Shown here: positions 1 to 6,448 of the stretch, one piece after another
Numbering within the stretch: position 1 is the first letter of the stretch
Layout of the letters: each line of letters opens with the position of its first letter
Origin: Bacteroidota bacterium
Lineage (GTDB): Bacteria; Bacteroidota; Ignavibacteria; UBA10030; UBA6906
Reading direction: 5' to 3'
NCBI GenBank assembly: GCA_003541875.1
Contig: DPLS01000280.1
Location: 1-13,123 of the forward strand
Length of the DNA: 13,123 bases
Notes under the pieces: model-generated
Database searches by the model: none
What the model was told of the DNA's origin: nothing
Seen by the model: the letters and a program-made list of their open reading frames with translations, nothing else
Made by a program: the position numbers and the translations under genes

Positions 1-285
1 CTCCCAAGTATACAATCCCGTGTCATGTCCATCAGCCCAGACGAATTTCAGAGCGTATCCTCCAACCTGTTCGATTCCCTTTAACTCGTATCTGCCTGGC
101 ACTTCCAGATCAGGATCAGGCGGTCGGTAGGACTTGAGCAAGATGATCTCGCCATTGCAGCCGGCACACGGACAGCCATCGCGCAACCTCTTCATCGAAA
201 AAGGACTCGTGTGGCTGTCGCTCCACACGATCGATAGCTCTGAAGAGCTAATCTGTTTTACTTGAGTAGGTGTAGGGAAGTTCAT
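1..285 (-). CDS. DUF971 / GBBH-like N-terminal domain protein (3' end cut by window edge)
   Basis: The minus strand reads open from ATG at 285 to the left edge, giving 95 residues with no stop, so the C-terminus is missing. The translation shows the DUF971 (gamma-butyrobetaine hydroxylase-like N-terminal) pattern: a start near SELSIVWSDSH, then LRDGCPCAGC with Cys38, Cys40 and Cys43, and a late FVWADGHDTGLYTW block with His87. In this family three Cys and one His bind a structural zinc. Stand-alone DUF971 proteins are about 100-130 residues, so little is missing. Their biochemical role is poorly defined; links to iron-sulphur or metal handling are suggestions only. No clear Shine-Dalgarno precedes the ATG, but no other start codon lies in frame nearby. 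It sits 50 bases downstream of the M29-like gene in the same direction, so co-transcription is likely. Family call is confident, function is not. Confidence 0.85.
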   Translation of the reverse strand, partial: MNFPTPTQVKQISSSELSIVWSDSHTSPFSMKRLRDGCPCAGCNGEIILLKSYRPPDPDLEVPGRYELKGIEQVGGYALKFVWADGHDTGLYTWE

Positions 286-335
286 ACAGGGTCGTGTATT
301 TCGGTCAACAACTGGACGGCAATCTCTCGTGGCTC

Positions 336-1487
336 CTACGCAACGTATTTGCCGTGCTTCATGATGACTTCTGCTGAACCATCCTCATACTTCAAAAGGA
401 CTTCGGCTACTTCAATCTTGGGCTGGGATGTTGGCACATACACCCTGTCGATGTGAACAACATTTGCTGGATTGCGGAATGATGTCGGTCCGGTGATCCC
501 CCCGAAATGCTCACTCCGGCCAAATGCAATATGCAAACCGAGCTTCTCATCCAAGAGGATGCTCCCCACTGCAGTCACACCCCACTCTCCGAGCACACCA
601 ACACCGAGTTCCGCTATGTTCCCGTAGGCCGGCTCTTCCCGAAGCGTGGCTCGCTCCCGTTCCGATTGTTTCCCTTTCGTCAGAACCTCTACCGCTCGAT
701 TGTTATCAAGTCGATATACAACGATCTCATCGTCGAATTGAACTGGCAGCACTCCTGAAGTATTACTTTTGTCTCCGGGGTTCTCCCCCTCATAGGGCAC
801 AATGTACGCCTCTCCCGAAGGAAGGTTTGCAACGGTCCCAAGATCTCGGATCAAACCTCCACTGGCGTGTGAGGTCCTATGGCGTAGGTCTAGCGCGCAG
901 CGGTACTCCACGCCATCTGCAAGAAGAATAATGTCGGCTGCATTTGCACGATCAAGCCTCAATTTGAATTGCATGACCCGCTCGTTCACCTTCTCATAGT
1001 CCATGGTCAGAGCTGGTATCATCCTTCTGCTGAAACCGGGCAGGGTCGCCCCACGGAAATGGAATTTCCTGGCCAAGTTCTTCAAGGGTGCTGTCGCGGA
1101 AAGTTCGGTCGGAGCCAATACCACGCTCGTGATTTCGAGGATTCCCTCAAGTGAAACAATTTCACCGGTCATCCATGAACTGCCATGAGTTGCATGTGCT
1201 GCAAGCACCATCTCGGAAGGGAGATCGTTGTTATTCGTACCCACATTGTCGTAGCTGTAGAGCATTATGCCATCAAACGGCAGCTTGTCGAGGTGCTTGG
1301 CAAGAGTGGTATACCACTCAGCCGCGATACGTCTTCGGTCCGCCCATTCGGCGTTATCCTTCAACTTTGTGCCTGGGAGATCCACAAGAAAAGTGAGAGC
1401 GCCTTCCTTCTCCTTTAACGCAAAGACGGAAGACAGAAGGGTGCGCAGTTGCTCAAAATCTAGATTTCGTTTCAGGGATCTGAACAT
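336..1487 (-). CDS. M29-family (thermophilic metallo-aminopeptidase-like) protein
   Basis: The product is 383 residues from ATG at 1487; a TTG at 1508 would add 7. The C-terminal half resembles M29 aminopeptidases (AmpS/AmpT/PepS type), cytosolic exopeptidases with a two-metal site. Numbered from the TTG, the expected ligands are visible: Glu233 in LPSGEAYIVP, Glu300 in GNIAELGVG, His326 in LLDEKLGLHIAFG, and His352 and Asp354 in VVHIDRV. The N-terminal half is divergent, so the substrate may not be an ordinary peptide. Length fits the family (about 370-410). GAGGAA abuts the TTG (too close) and lies 21 bases from the ATG (too far), so the start is uncertain. I prefer ATG because it gives MFRSLKRNL, a natural beginning. 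It is followed closely by the DUF971 gene. Family confidence is moderate to good; substrate is unknown. Confidence 0.7.
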   Translation of the reverse strand: MFRSLKRNLDFEQLRTLLSSVFALKEKEGALTFLVDLPGTKLKDNAEWADRRRIAAEWYTTLAKHLDKLPFDGIMLYSYDNVGTNNNDLPSEMVLAAHATHGSSWMTGEIVSLEGILEITSVVLAPTELSATAPLKNLARKFHFRGATLPGFSRRMIPALTMDYEKVNERVMQFKLRLDRANAADIILLADGVEYRCALDLRHRTSHASGGLIRDLGTVANLPSGEAYIVPYEGENPGDKSNTSGVLPVQFDDEIVVYRLDNNRAVEVLTKGKQSERERATLREEPAYGNIAELGVGVLGEWGVTAVGSILLDEKLGLHIAFGRSEHFGGITGPTSFRNPANVVHIDRVYVPTSQPKIEVAEVLLKYEDGSAEVIMKHGKYVA

Positions 1488-1660
1488 AACATGTTTTAGA
1501 TTAGTCAATTCCTCATTACTTCTGATTCAGATTCTATGCTTGCTGACGGATCACCAGCTTGCTAACCGAGATCTAGTTCAAGGTTTGTGCAATCCACGGA
1601 CCCTAGATGTGCAAGAGTGAAGCCGTAGTTGCGGAAGCGACGAAATGCACACATCGAAAT
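1488..1660. other. Intergenic gap between the hemerythrin-like and M29-like genes
   Basis: These 173 bases lie downstream of the hemerythrin-like gene and upstream of the M29-like gene. I see no convincing terminator, tRNA or small gene. A stretch near 1570-1595 faintly resembles a tRNA T-arm, but no acceptor stem or anticodon arm fits around it. No minus-strand -35/-10 pair with good spacing stands out, so whether the M29-like gene has its own promoter is open. Confidence 0.5.
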
Positions 1661-2161
1661 TCATGCGTGGAGCATGCGCCTTGCCACCTCACGCAAGGCG
1701 TCTTTGGTCATGAATTTTTGGACAAGCGGAAAGAGAATATGGTTTTCCTTGTGGATATGGTTCACAAAGCCATGGACGATGCTCTTTGCCGCCACCTCAA
1801 GTTCACGGATCAGATCCTCATCGTCCTTCTTCTTTTCCAGCTTTCGGACCACCCGCCGCAAGCCGATATACTCCTTCTTGAGGTTTCTGTGGTCTTCACG
1901 CATTAGGCGAGTAGGGCCCTCAACATACCTCTCCAGCACCGGAAACAATGCCTCCTCCTCGCGCTTGTTGTGGACGCTTACTTCGTCTTCGATGAAATGT
2001 AAAGCGAGATTCACCTTGTTGAAGGCATCAACTGAGAACCCGTGTTGGGCGAGCGATCTGGAAGCTTTGGTAAGAGACGATAGCTGCAGGAGCATTTCAT
2101 CATGTTCTTGCATGAACTGGGCTATCGGATCGATTTGTTGTTTTCGCTTCTGACTCCGCAT
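1661..2161 (-). CDS. Hemerythrin-like HHE cation-binding domain protein
   Basis: The product is 166 residues and predicted all-helical and cytosolic. It shows the pattern of HHE domains, which bind a non-haem di-iron centre: His20 in QEHDEML, His55 in LALHFIEDE, His64 with Glu68/69 in VHNKREEEALFP, His91 in REDHRNL, and HIHKENHILFPL with His135, His137, Glu139 and His141. Such proteins are linked to oxygen, nitric oxide or iron-stress handling, with specific roles rarely known. It lacks the extra N-terminal Cys-containing domain of YtfE/ScdA-type Fe-S repair proteins, so I do not name it RIC. ATG at 2161 follows the TAG of the upstream gene by one base, which suggests translational coupling. 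A TTG at 2176 is an alternative that adds five residues and overlaps that gene. It is the last gene of the compact set starting near 3597. Confidence 0.88.
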   Translation of the reverse strand: MRSQKRKQQIDPIAQFMQEHDEMLLQLSSLTKASRSLAQHGFSVDAFNKVNLALHFIEDEVSVHNKREEEALFPVLERYVEGPTRLMREDHRNLKKEYIGLRRVVRKLEKKKDDEDLIRELEVAAKSIVHGFVNHIHKENHILFPLVQKFMTKDALREVARRMLHA

Positions 2162-2162
2162 A

Positions 2163-2462
2163 CTACACAGTTTCAACCACCGTGTTGTATCTCATTCCGC
2201 CTTCGTCAACACAGGACTCAAGGCTACTGATGAGTTCTTGCGCTTTCTCATCGAGATTGTCCTCGAGAGCATCGAATGCTTCGACGCTGTTTGCGATGAA
2301 CACCTCGGTAAAGTGATTCTTTCTCCCTTTGGCTTCGAATACTGAGTAGTCGTGCTTTCCGACCGTCGTGAGGTGCTCTTTGACCTCCTTTATCAAAACC
2401 AAATAGCGGTCCCGCGATTCAGGCTTGATTGCATACGAAATACTAAACATGACTCTTGGCAT
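2163..2462 (-). CDS. Small conserved-looking protein, possible ferredoxin-fold (ABM/Dabb-like) domain
   Basis: The product is 99 residues, soluble, with no signal peptide or cysteine motif. The alternating pattern (MFSISYAIKPESRDRYLVLI strand-helix, then FTEVFIANSVEAFDAL strand-helix, ending MRYNTVVETV) looks like the dimeric alpha-beta barrel seen in antibiotic-biosynthesis-monooxygenase and Dabb proteins. This is inference from pattern, not a recognised family hit. A good Shine-Dalgarno (AAAGGA, spacing 7) precedes ATG at 2462, so the start is secure. Forty bases separate it from the zincin gene upstream and one base from the hemerythrin-like gene downstream, so it is very likely co-transcribed with both. 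No catalytic residue can be assigned. Confidence 0.75.
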   Translation of the reverse strand: MPRVMFSISYAIKPESRDRYLVLIKEVKEHLTTVGKHDYSVFEAKGRKNHFTEVFIANSVEAFDALEDNLDEKAQELISSLESCVDEGGMRYNTVVETV

Positions 2463-2502
2463 TTATCATCCTTTCAATCAATGGTGTTGGTTCAGTTCCA
2501 GT

Positions 2503-2874
2503 TCAGTATCCGGCTTTCCGTACCTCATCCTCCGTCATGCCAAAGTAGTGGCCAATCTCGTGTATGAGTACTTCCCGAATCTTCACACGCACTCTTACGT
2601 CTCCTGCAACAACCGACTCGATGTTGTGTTTGAACAATGTAATTGTATCCGGAACAATCGGGTAGGTGCCATACCCCGTGTTCCTGTGGTTAAGTGGAAC
2701 ACCTTCATACAAGCCGAGCAGACTGTACCGCGACGCAGCAGAAACCTTTCTCAATTGGTCGTCCCTTGGCAGTTCTTCAACAATCACCCGTACATTGTGG
2801 ATCCTACTCTTAAATCCCTCTGGCAGCGCATCGTACTCCTCTTCCGCAATTCGTTCGAACTCCGAAAAGTCCAT
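2503..2874 (-). CDS. Small zincin-like metallopeptidase (PF06262 / Zincin_1 type)
   Basis: The product is 123 residues, about the usual length (100-140) of the stand-alone Zincin_1 family. The zinc motif HEIGHYFGMTEDEV sits near the C-terminus, with His105, Glu106 and His109 of HExxH and a downstream Asp116 as likely third ligand. Upstream is the typical ITLFKHNIE...VRVKIREVLIHE arrangement, where an edge strand precedes the active-site helix. It has no signal peptide, so it acts in the cytosol. Substrates of these mini-zincins are generally unknown. The start is ATG at 2874 with GAGG about 12 bases upstream, a loose Shine-Dalgarno. It begins 30 bases after the Yip1-like gene ends and is followed after 40 bases by the 99-residue protein, which indicates an operon. 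Family call is confident. Confidence 0.87.
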   Translation of the reverse strand: MDFSEFERIAEEEYDALPEGFKSRIHNVRVIVEELPRDDQLRKVSAASRYSLLGLYEGVPLNHRNTGYGTYPIVPDTITLFKHNIESVVAGDVRVRVKIREVLIHEIGHYFGMTEDEVRKAGY

Positions 2875-2904
2875 ACTTGGTAGATGCCTCTGTTTCGTCT
2901 CGAT

Positions 2905-3597
2905 TTAGAGATACACCGCGCTGAAAGAAATGCTGCCTATGACAACGGCCAACAACAGTATCAGCGTGATGGATTTCATTCCTCTGAACCCCGATAGAAC
3001 TGCCAAGCCCTTGTACGACAACGAGACAGACCAGAGAACTGCCATTGCGTCGAATGCAAGAAGCCCCAAGTACACCCCGGGGTTCAAGACCAGAGGCGGA
3101 GGATTCGTCCCAAAAAAATCTAGCCCGAAAAGAGCAATCTCAAGTGGAAAAACCACCACAAGAGAGAGGGCCAGAGGCATACTGGCATATGCCGTTACGG
3201 CCGCAGCATTTCTGGCAACCGCTTTGCCTCCCAACATTCGTACGCAACGGGCAACAAGAAAACCTGAAATCCAGACAATCGCAAGTCCTGCTGGGATACC
3301 AAACAACACTCCTGCCCCAACAAGAGCCATGAGATTCTCAAATCGGCTGCCAAGATGTTTGACCCAAAAAAGAGCAAATGCAAGACTGATACCGAAAAGA
3401 GCGCTTAGGAGGACGACATAATTCTTATGCCGAGCAAGAACGATTTTCTTGAAGGCAGCTCTCGGGTTCTCCATGAGGAGCCAGATCGTCTCGAACAGAT
3501 TGAGGTTGTCAACTTTTGACTGAAGATAGCTTCCGCAGGAAACGCAGATGACCACAAGATCGTCATTCTGCTGACCACACACCGAACAGGCGATCAT
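2905..3597 (-). CDS. Zinc-ribbon and Yip1-like multi-pass membrane protein
   Basis: The product is 230 residues from ATG at 3597. The N-terminus holds a zinc ribbon: CSVCG (Cys4, Cys7) and CVSCG (Cys18, Cys21). About five hydrophobic segments follow, near residues 60-78, 92-117, 134-158, 176-197 and 209-229. The phrase NLFETIWLLMENPRAAFKKI just before the membrane part is the usual lead-in of Yip1/YIF1-type (PF04893) bacterial membrane proteins, whose role is unknown. A TTG at 3660 would add 21 residues, but a sigma70-like promoter with its -10 at 3675-3670 would start the transcript about there. The ATG is therefore preferred, and it puts the zinc ribbon at the very N-terminus as in homologues. 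It is the first gene of the set with the zincin, the 99-residue protein and the hemerythrin-like gene. Confidence 0.8.
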   Translation of the reverse strand: MIACSVCGQQNDDLVVICVSCGSYLQSKVDNLNLFETIWLLMENPRAAFKKIVLARHKNYVVLLSALFGISLAFALFWVKHLGSRFENLMALVGAGVLFGIPAGLAIVWISGFLVARCVRMLGGKAVARNAAAVTAYASMPLALSLVVVFPLEIALFGLDFFGTNPPPLVLNPGVYLGLLAFDAMAVLWSVSLSYKGLAVLSGFRGMKSITLILLLAVVIGSISFSAVYL

Positions 3598-3669
3598 TAT
3601 GATATCAGCTCTTGTTCCAATGGAGAGAGAACTCTGAACCTCCAACCTAAAGTAAATCAACTGGTTATG

Positions 3670-3698
3670 AGTATACCAATTTTCAGAGTCTTTAGCAA
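3670..3698 (-). promoter_or_regulatory. Sigma70-like promoter for the Yip1/zincin/hemerythrin gene set
   Basis: On the minus strand a -35-like TTGCTA (3698-3693) is followed after exactly 17 bases by a -10-like TATACT (3675-3670). The predicted transcript starts near 3663 and leaves a leader of about 66 bases before the ATG at 3597. It lies between the tryptophanase stop and the Yip1-like gene, where a promoter is expected. Six-of-six-type searches can match by chance, but spacing and position are both good. Confidence 0.5.
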
Positions 3699-3727
3699 TC
3701 AGTTTCTGGTGCGAGTGGTGGGAGTGC

Positions 3728-5101
3728 TTAGTTCATTGGAGAAAATTTTGCAGTGAAGTGTCGTAGCATTGGAGCCTCTTCGACAATCTCGTAACCTTTG
3801 AGCGCTTGTCGTTTTTCAAATGTCTCAACTACTACCTCGATCACATAGTCGATGTGGCTTTGAGTATAAACTCGGCGCGGTATTGCCAACCGCACCAACT
3901 CCATGCGCGCGGGAATGAGCTGGCCGTCAGACTCGTACTTTCCAAACATTACGCTGCCAATTTCGACAGCACGGATGCCGCCAACCCGGTAAAGCTCGGC
4001 AACAAGGGATTGTCCTGGATATTCGCCTGGCGGGATGTGCGGGAGTATGCGCTTTGCATCAAGATAGATCGCGTGCCCCCCCGGTGGTTGAAGAATAGCC
4101 ACACCTGCCTTTGTGAGCTTCTCCCCGAGGTATTCGACGGACCGAATGCGATATTGCAGATAATGTTCATCGAGAATCTCATCCAAGCCTTGCGCGATTG
4201 CCTCAAGGTCTCTTCCTGCCAATCCTCCGTACGTTGGAAATCCTTCCGTGACGATGAGGAGGTTCCGCGCACTTGTTGCGAGCTTGTCATCATTGATAGC
4301 CAGGAAGCCACCCATATTGACAAGCGCATCCTTCTTCGCGCTCATCGTGGCTCCATCGGCATAGGAAAACATCTCCTGCACAATCTGCTTCACGGAGATG
4401 TTCGCGTATCCCGGCTCACGCTTCTTGATGAAGTAGGCATTCTCGGCGAACCTGCATGCATCCAGGAAGAACGGGATGCCGTATTTCGTGCAAACCGACT
4501 TTGTCTCTCGAATGTTCTTCATCGACACCGGCTGCCCTCCACCCGAGTTGTTTGTCACGGTGATCATGCAAAGAGGAATATTCTCTCTCCCAACCTTCTT
4601 GATGAACGCCTCAAGAGAAGGGACATCCATGTTTCCTTTGAAGTCTGCAATCACTTCGGGTCGTTTACCTTCTTCAGTGGGAAGGTCGACTGCCTCAGCA
4701 CCTGAGAACTCAACATTAGCCCGGGTTGTATCGAAATGTGAGTTGTTAGGGACATACTTTCCCTTTCCCCCAACTATGGAGAAGAGTATTCTCTCTGCCG
4801 CGCGCCCTTGGTGAGTGGGGATGATATGTTTCAAACCTGTGAGTTCCCGGACCTTCTTTTCAAACCGATAGAAGCTCCTGGCACCAGCATAGGACTCGTC
4901 GCCCTTCATGATTCCAGCCCATTGATCGGCACTCATGGCTGATGTCCCACTGTCTGTCAGCAGATCGATCAACACCTCCTCTGCCGGAATCAAGAAAACA
5001 TTGTAGTATGCCTCCTTGAGGATTCGTTCTCGTTCATCCCGAGTTGTGAACTTGATTGGTTCAACGGACTTGATCTTAAACGGTTCGATAATCGTCTTCA
5101 T
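3728..5101 (-). CDS. tnaA: Tryptophanase (L-tryptophan indole-lyase)
   Basis: The product is 457 residues from ATG at 5101, with GGAAGAG seven bases upstream; a TTG at 5137 is an unlikely extension. It is a PLP-dependent beta-eliminating lyase of fold type I that splits tryptophan into indole, pyruvate and ammonia in the cytosol. Visible landmarks are IDLLTDSGT, IPTHQGR, TVTNNSGGGQPVS (Asn185), FLDACRFAENAYF (Asp214, Arg217), MSAKKDA with PLP Lys257, EGFPTYGGLAGRD, ELVRLAIPRR (Arg404) and LRHFTAK. It aligns almost residue for residue with tyrosine phenol-lyase. However, the positions that set specificity are of the tryptophanase kind: Asp124 (Thr in TPL), Ile381 (Arg in TPL) and His448 (Phe in TPL). 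It stands alone downstream of a divergent intergenic region. No tnaB-like permease or TnaC-like leader is visible. Enzyme class is near certain; tryptophan as substrate is strongly favoured. Confidence 0.93.
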   Translation of the reverse strand: MKTIIEPFKIKSVEPIKFTTRDERERILKEAYYNVFLIPAEEVLIDLLTDSGTSAMSADQWAGIMKGDESYAGARSFYRFEKKVRELTGLKHIIPTHQGRAAERILFSIVGGKGKYVPNNSHFDTTRANVEFSGAEAVDLPTEEGKRPEVIADFKGNMDVPSLEAFIKKVGRENIPLCMITVTNNSGGGQPVSMKNIRETKSVCTKYGIPFFLDACRFAENAYFIKKREPGYANISVKQIVQEMFSYADGATMSAKKDALVNMGGFLAINDDKLATSARNLLIVTEGFPTYGGLAGRDLEAIAQGLDEILDEHYLQYRIRSVEYLGEKLTKAGVAILQPPGGHAIYLDAKRILPHIPPGEYPGQSLVAELYRVGGIRAVEIGSVMFGKYESDGQLIPARMELVRLAIPRRVYTQSHIDYVIEVVVETFEKRQALKGYEIVEEAPMLRHFTAKFSPMN

Positions 5102-5239
5102 TTTCGGTCTCTTCCAAAGTTGGTCGTCTATGAACAAGGAGCAGAAGAATCGTCGCTGAACGGTTGCAGAAATCTATCGTATTGCTTCCTTTATTGCAAG
5201 TAGCCGTTACTGTTGTGTTCTCTTCGTCCGGTGACACGT

Positions 5240-5278
5240 TGCACTGGATAATGAGTGCACATTCCGTTATTTTGTCAA
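5240..5278 (-). promoter_or_regulatory. Candidate tryptophanase promoter with overlapping operator-like inverted repeat
   Basis: In the divergent gap (5102-5300) the minus strand holds a perfect TTGACA (5278-5273) and a weak CATTAT (5253-5248) at 19-base spacing. A perfect inverted repeat, TGCACT (5240-5245), eight bases, AGTGCA (5254-5259), brackets the -10 and start area, where a repressor or activator dimer could bind. The resulting leader would be about 140 bases. It contains no ATG-started Trp-containing peptide, so E. coli-style TnaC control is not supported. The -10 is poor, so this is tentative. Confidence 0.3.
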
Positions 5279-5300
5279 CGCATATCATGGGGATGTCGTT

Positions 5301-5837
5301 TTGAAGCTATTCAGAAAACAGATTCGGCCTACCGAGCTCGGCGCACTCGTCTACGAGTCCCTGCGCAAAGGCATGGAATCCGCCGATGAGTTATCGATGG
5401 ACCAATTCTTAAGGGGCCTTGACAAAGACGCTGGTGAGATAAGCGAGCAGTATGCCGGCGAAATCATGGTGGGATTAATGTTTGGAGCCGTCCTGGCTGT
5501 TGAACGCTCCGCATCGGCCCGGGTTGCTGAACTGATCATCTCAGGAATGAAGATTGAATTCTTCAGGCATCTGGAGGAACAGGGCGCCAACCCTATTCAA
5601 AGAGCAGAGTGGGAGATAATTCTGGCTGACCGTTTTCTCAGCTACCGGCAGTGCCTTGAGAACTACTCTGGATTTGAGCCTCCGTGGAAACTCGGCAGGC
5701 AGTTCTACTGGAATCTCATTGGAACTGAAGAACATGTTGCCATGCTCATCAAGATCTCTACGCTCTACCTTCTTGCTGCACGCGACATATGCCAGGAGAT
5801 CCTCAACGAGTATGGCCCGTCCCTCCTTGTGAGCTAA
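5301..5837 (+). CDS. Uncharacterised helical protein, 178 residues
   Basis: I do not recognise this protein. It begins at TTG 5301, with GGGGA (5289-5293) seven bases upstream. The ATG at 5287 is in another frame and stops after five codons, and the first in-frame ATG would cost 24 residues. The product is mostly alpha-helical with alternating charge, has no clear signal peptide and no long hydrophobic segment. A moderately apolar stretch (IMVGLMFGAVLAVERS) is too interrupted to be a sure membrane helix. There is no obvious catalytic motif; Cys occurs only twice. Frame openness, ribosome-binding site and coding-like composition support a real gene. It is the only plus-strand gene, divergent from tryptophanase and convergent with the peroxiredoxin, ending 11 bases from it. 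Confidence 0.72.
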   Translation: MKLFRKQIRPTELGALVYESLRKGMESADELSMDQFLRGLDKDAGEISEQYAGEIMVGLMFGAVLAVERSASARVAELIISGMKIEFFRHLEEQGANPIQRAEWEIILADRFLSYRQCLENYSGFEPPWKLGRQFYWNLIGTEEHVAMLIKISTLYLLAARDICQEILNEYGPSLLVS

Positions 5838-5844
5838 CAGCTCA
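5830..5844. terminator. Small inverted repeat between convergent genes
   Basis: TGAGCT, a three-base loop and AGCTCA form a perfect 6-bp stem. The TAA stop of the plus-strand gene straddles the last stem base and loop, and the minus-strand peroxiredoxin ends five bases away at 5849. It could act as a weak bidirectional terminator or RNA 3'-end stabiliser, but there is no T tract on either side, so termination strength is doubtful. Confidence 0.3.
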
Positions 5845-5848
5845 TCAG

Positions 5849-6385
5849 CTACAACAACCTTAGAGCAGCCAATATCTCTTTGCCGTGCCTCCCGATCAGG
5901 AACTCGTTATGTGAGACGTGCCTGATAATCCCGTTCTTGTCGATCAAGTAAGTCACCCTCTTTGTGAGCTTTAGAAATCCCCCCAAACGCTCAGCTCCAA
6001 ATGCTCTGATAATGGACCGATCCACATCAGCGATAAGCTCAAAGGGCAGATTGTGTGTTGTTCTGAACAGCCCATGAGACCGGGCGTCGTCAGCGCTCAC
6101 ACCAAACACGATTGCATCGAGCTTCGCAAATTCACCATACCCATCGCGCATCGAACACACTTGAGCTGTGCATCCGGCCGTGAAATCCTTGGGATAGAAG
6201 AAGAGAACGACATTTTGTTTCCCCAGAAAATCGCTCAAAGAAACACGGCCACCGTTGCTCAAGGTTGCCGTGAAGTCTGGAGCCTTTGTACCGATGTCCA
6301 GAAGTCCCCGCCGTTCCTCAATGATGAACGCCACCACCATCAGGACAGCAAGAACAAGAGTCCAGAGCAAGGAAGTCCTCTTCAT
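5849..6385 (-). CDS. Membrane-anchored BCP/PrxQ-type peroxiredoxin
   Basis: The product is 178 residues from ATG at 6385. Residues 5-21 (SLLWTLVLAVLMVVAFI) form one N-terminal hydrophobic helix after MKRT, so the enzyme is probably held in the inner membrane with the catalytic domain facing the periplasm. The AhpC/TSA fold follows: GTKAPDFTATLSNGG, VVLFFYPKDFTAGCTAQVC, then VFGVSADD and VTYLIDKNGIIRHV. Peroxidatic Cys72 lies in the TxxC motif and Cys77 five residues later is the resolving Cys typical of the BCP/PrxQ group, with Arg143 as likely activating Arg. Such enzymes reduce hydrogen peroxide and organic peroxides using thioredoxin-like donors. The open frame runs on to TTG 6430, but that passes through a terminator hairpin, so the ATG is preferred although it lacks a clear Shine-Dalgarno. 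It follows apt on the same strand. Confidence 0.9.
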   Translation of the reverse strand: MKRTSLLWTLVLAVLMVVAFIIEERRGLLDIGTKAPDFTATLSNGGRVSLSDFLGKQNVVLFFYPKDFTAGCTAQVCSMRDGYGEFAKLDAIVFGVSADDARSHGLFRTTHNLPFELIADVDRSIIRAFGAERLGGFLKLTKRVTYLIDKNGIIRHVSHNEFLIGRHGKEILAALRLL

Positions 6386-6389
6386 AGTC

Positions 6390-6422
6390 AAAACAAAAAG
6401 GTCAGAGACATTCTCTGACCTT
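6390..6422 (-). terminator. Rho-independent terminator (or attenuator) after apt, before peroxiredoxin
   Basis: An 11-bp perfect stem (6422-6412 paired with 6408-6398) with a 3-base loop is followed on the minus strand by TTTTTGTTTT, a classic intrinsic terminator. It lies 27 bases after the apt stop and ends about five bases before the peroxiredoxin ATG at 6385. Any peroxiredoxin transcript that starts upstream must therefore read through it. Confidence 0.8.
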
Positions 6423-6448
6423 CCAGACAAAATGGTTTGCGACCAAGC

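Noticed and set aside
1560..1610. tRNA-like T-arm resemblance in the gap before the M29-like gene
   Set aside because: The bases around 1577-1595 look like a T stem and loop, but no acceptor stem, D arm or anticodon arm can be drawn on either strand.
3728..5101. Tyrosine phenol-lyase as the name for this enzyme
   Set aside because: Overall similarity is high, but the specificity positions 124, 381 and 448 are Asp, Ile and His, as in tryptophanase.
5102..5240. TnaC-like leader peptide upstream of tryptophanase
   Set aside because: No ATG-started short frame with a Trp codon occurs in the leader. The only long frame there (GTG near 5235) runs into tnaA out of frame and has no ribosome site.
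6386..6430. Peroxiredoxin start at TTG 6430
   Set aside because: It would translate through an 11-bp terminator hairpin and T tract and would put 15 polar residues before the signal-anchor.
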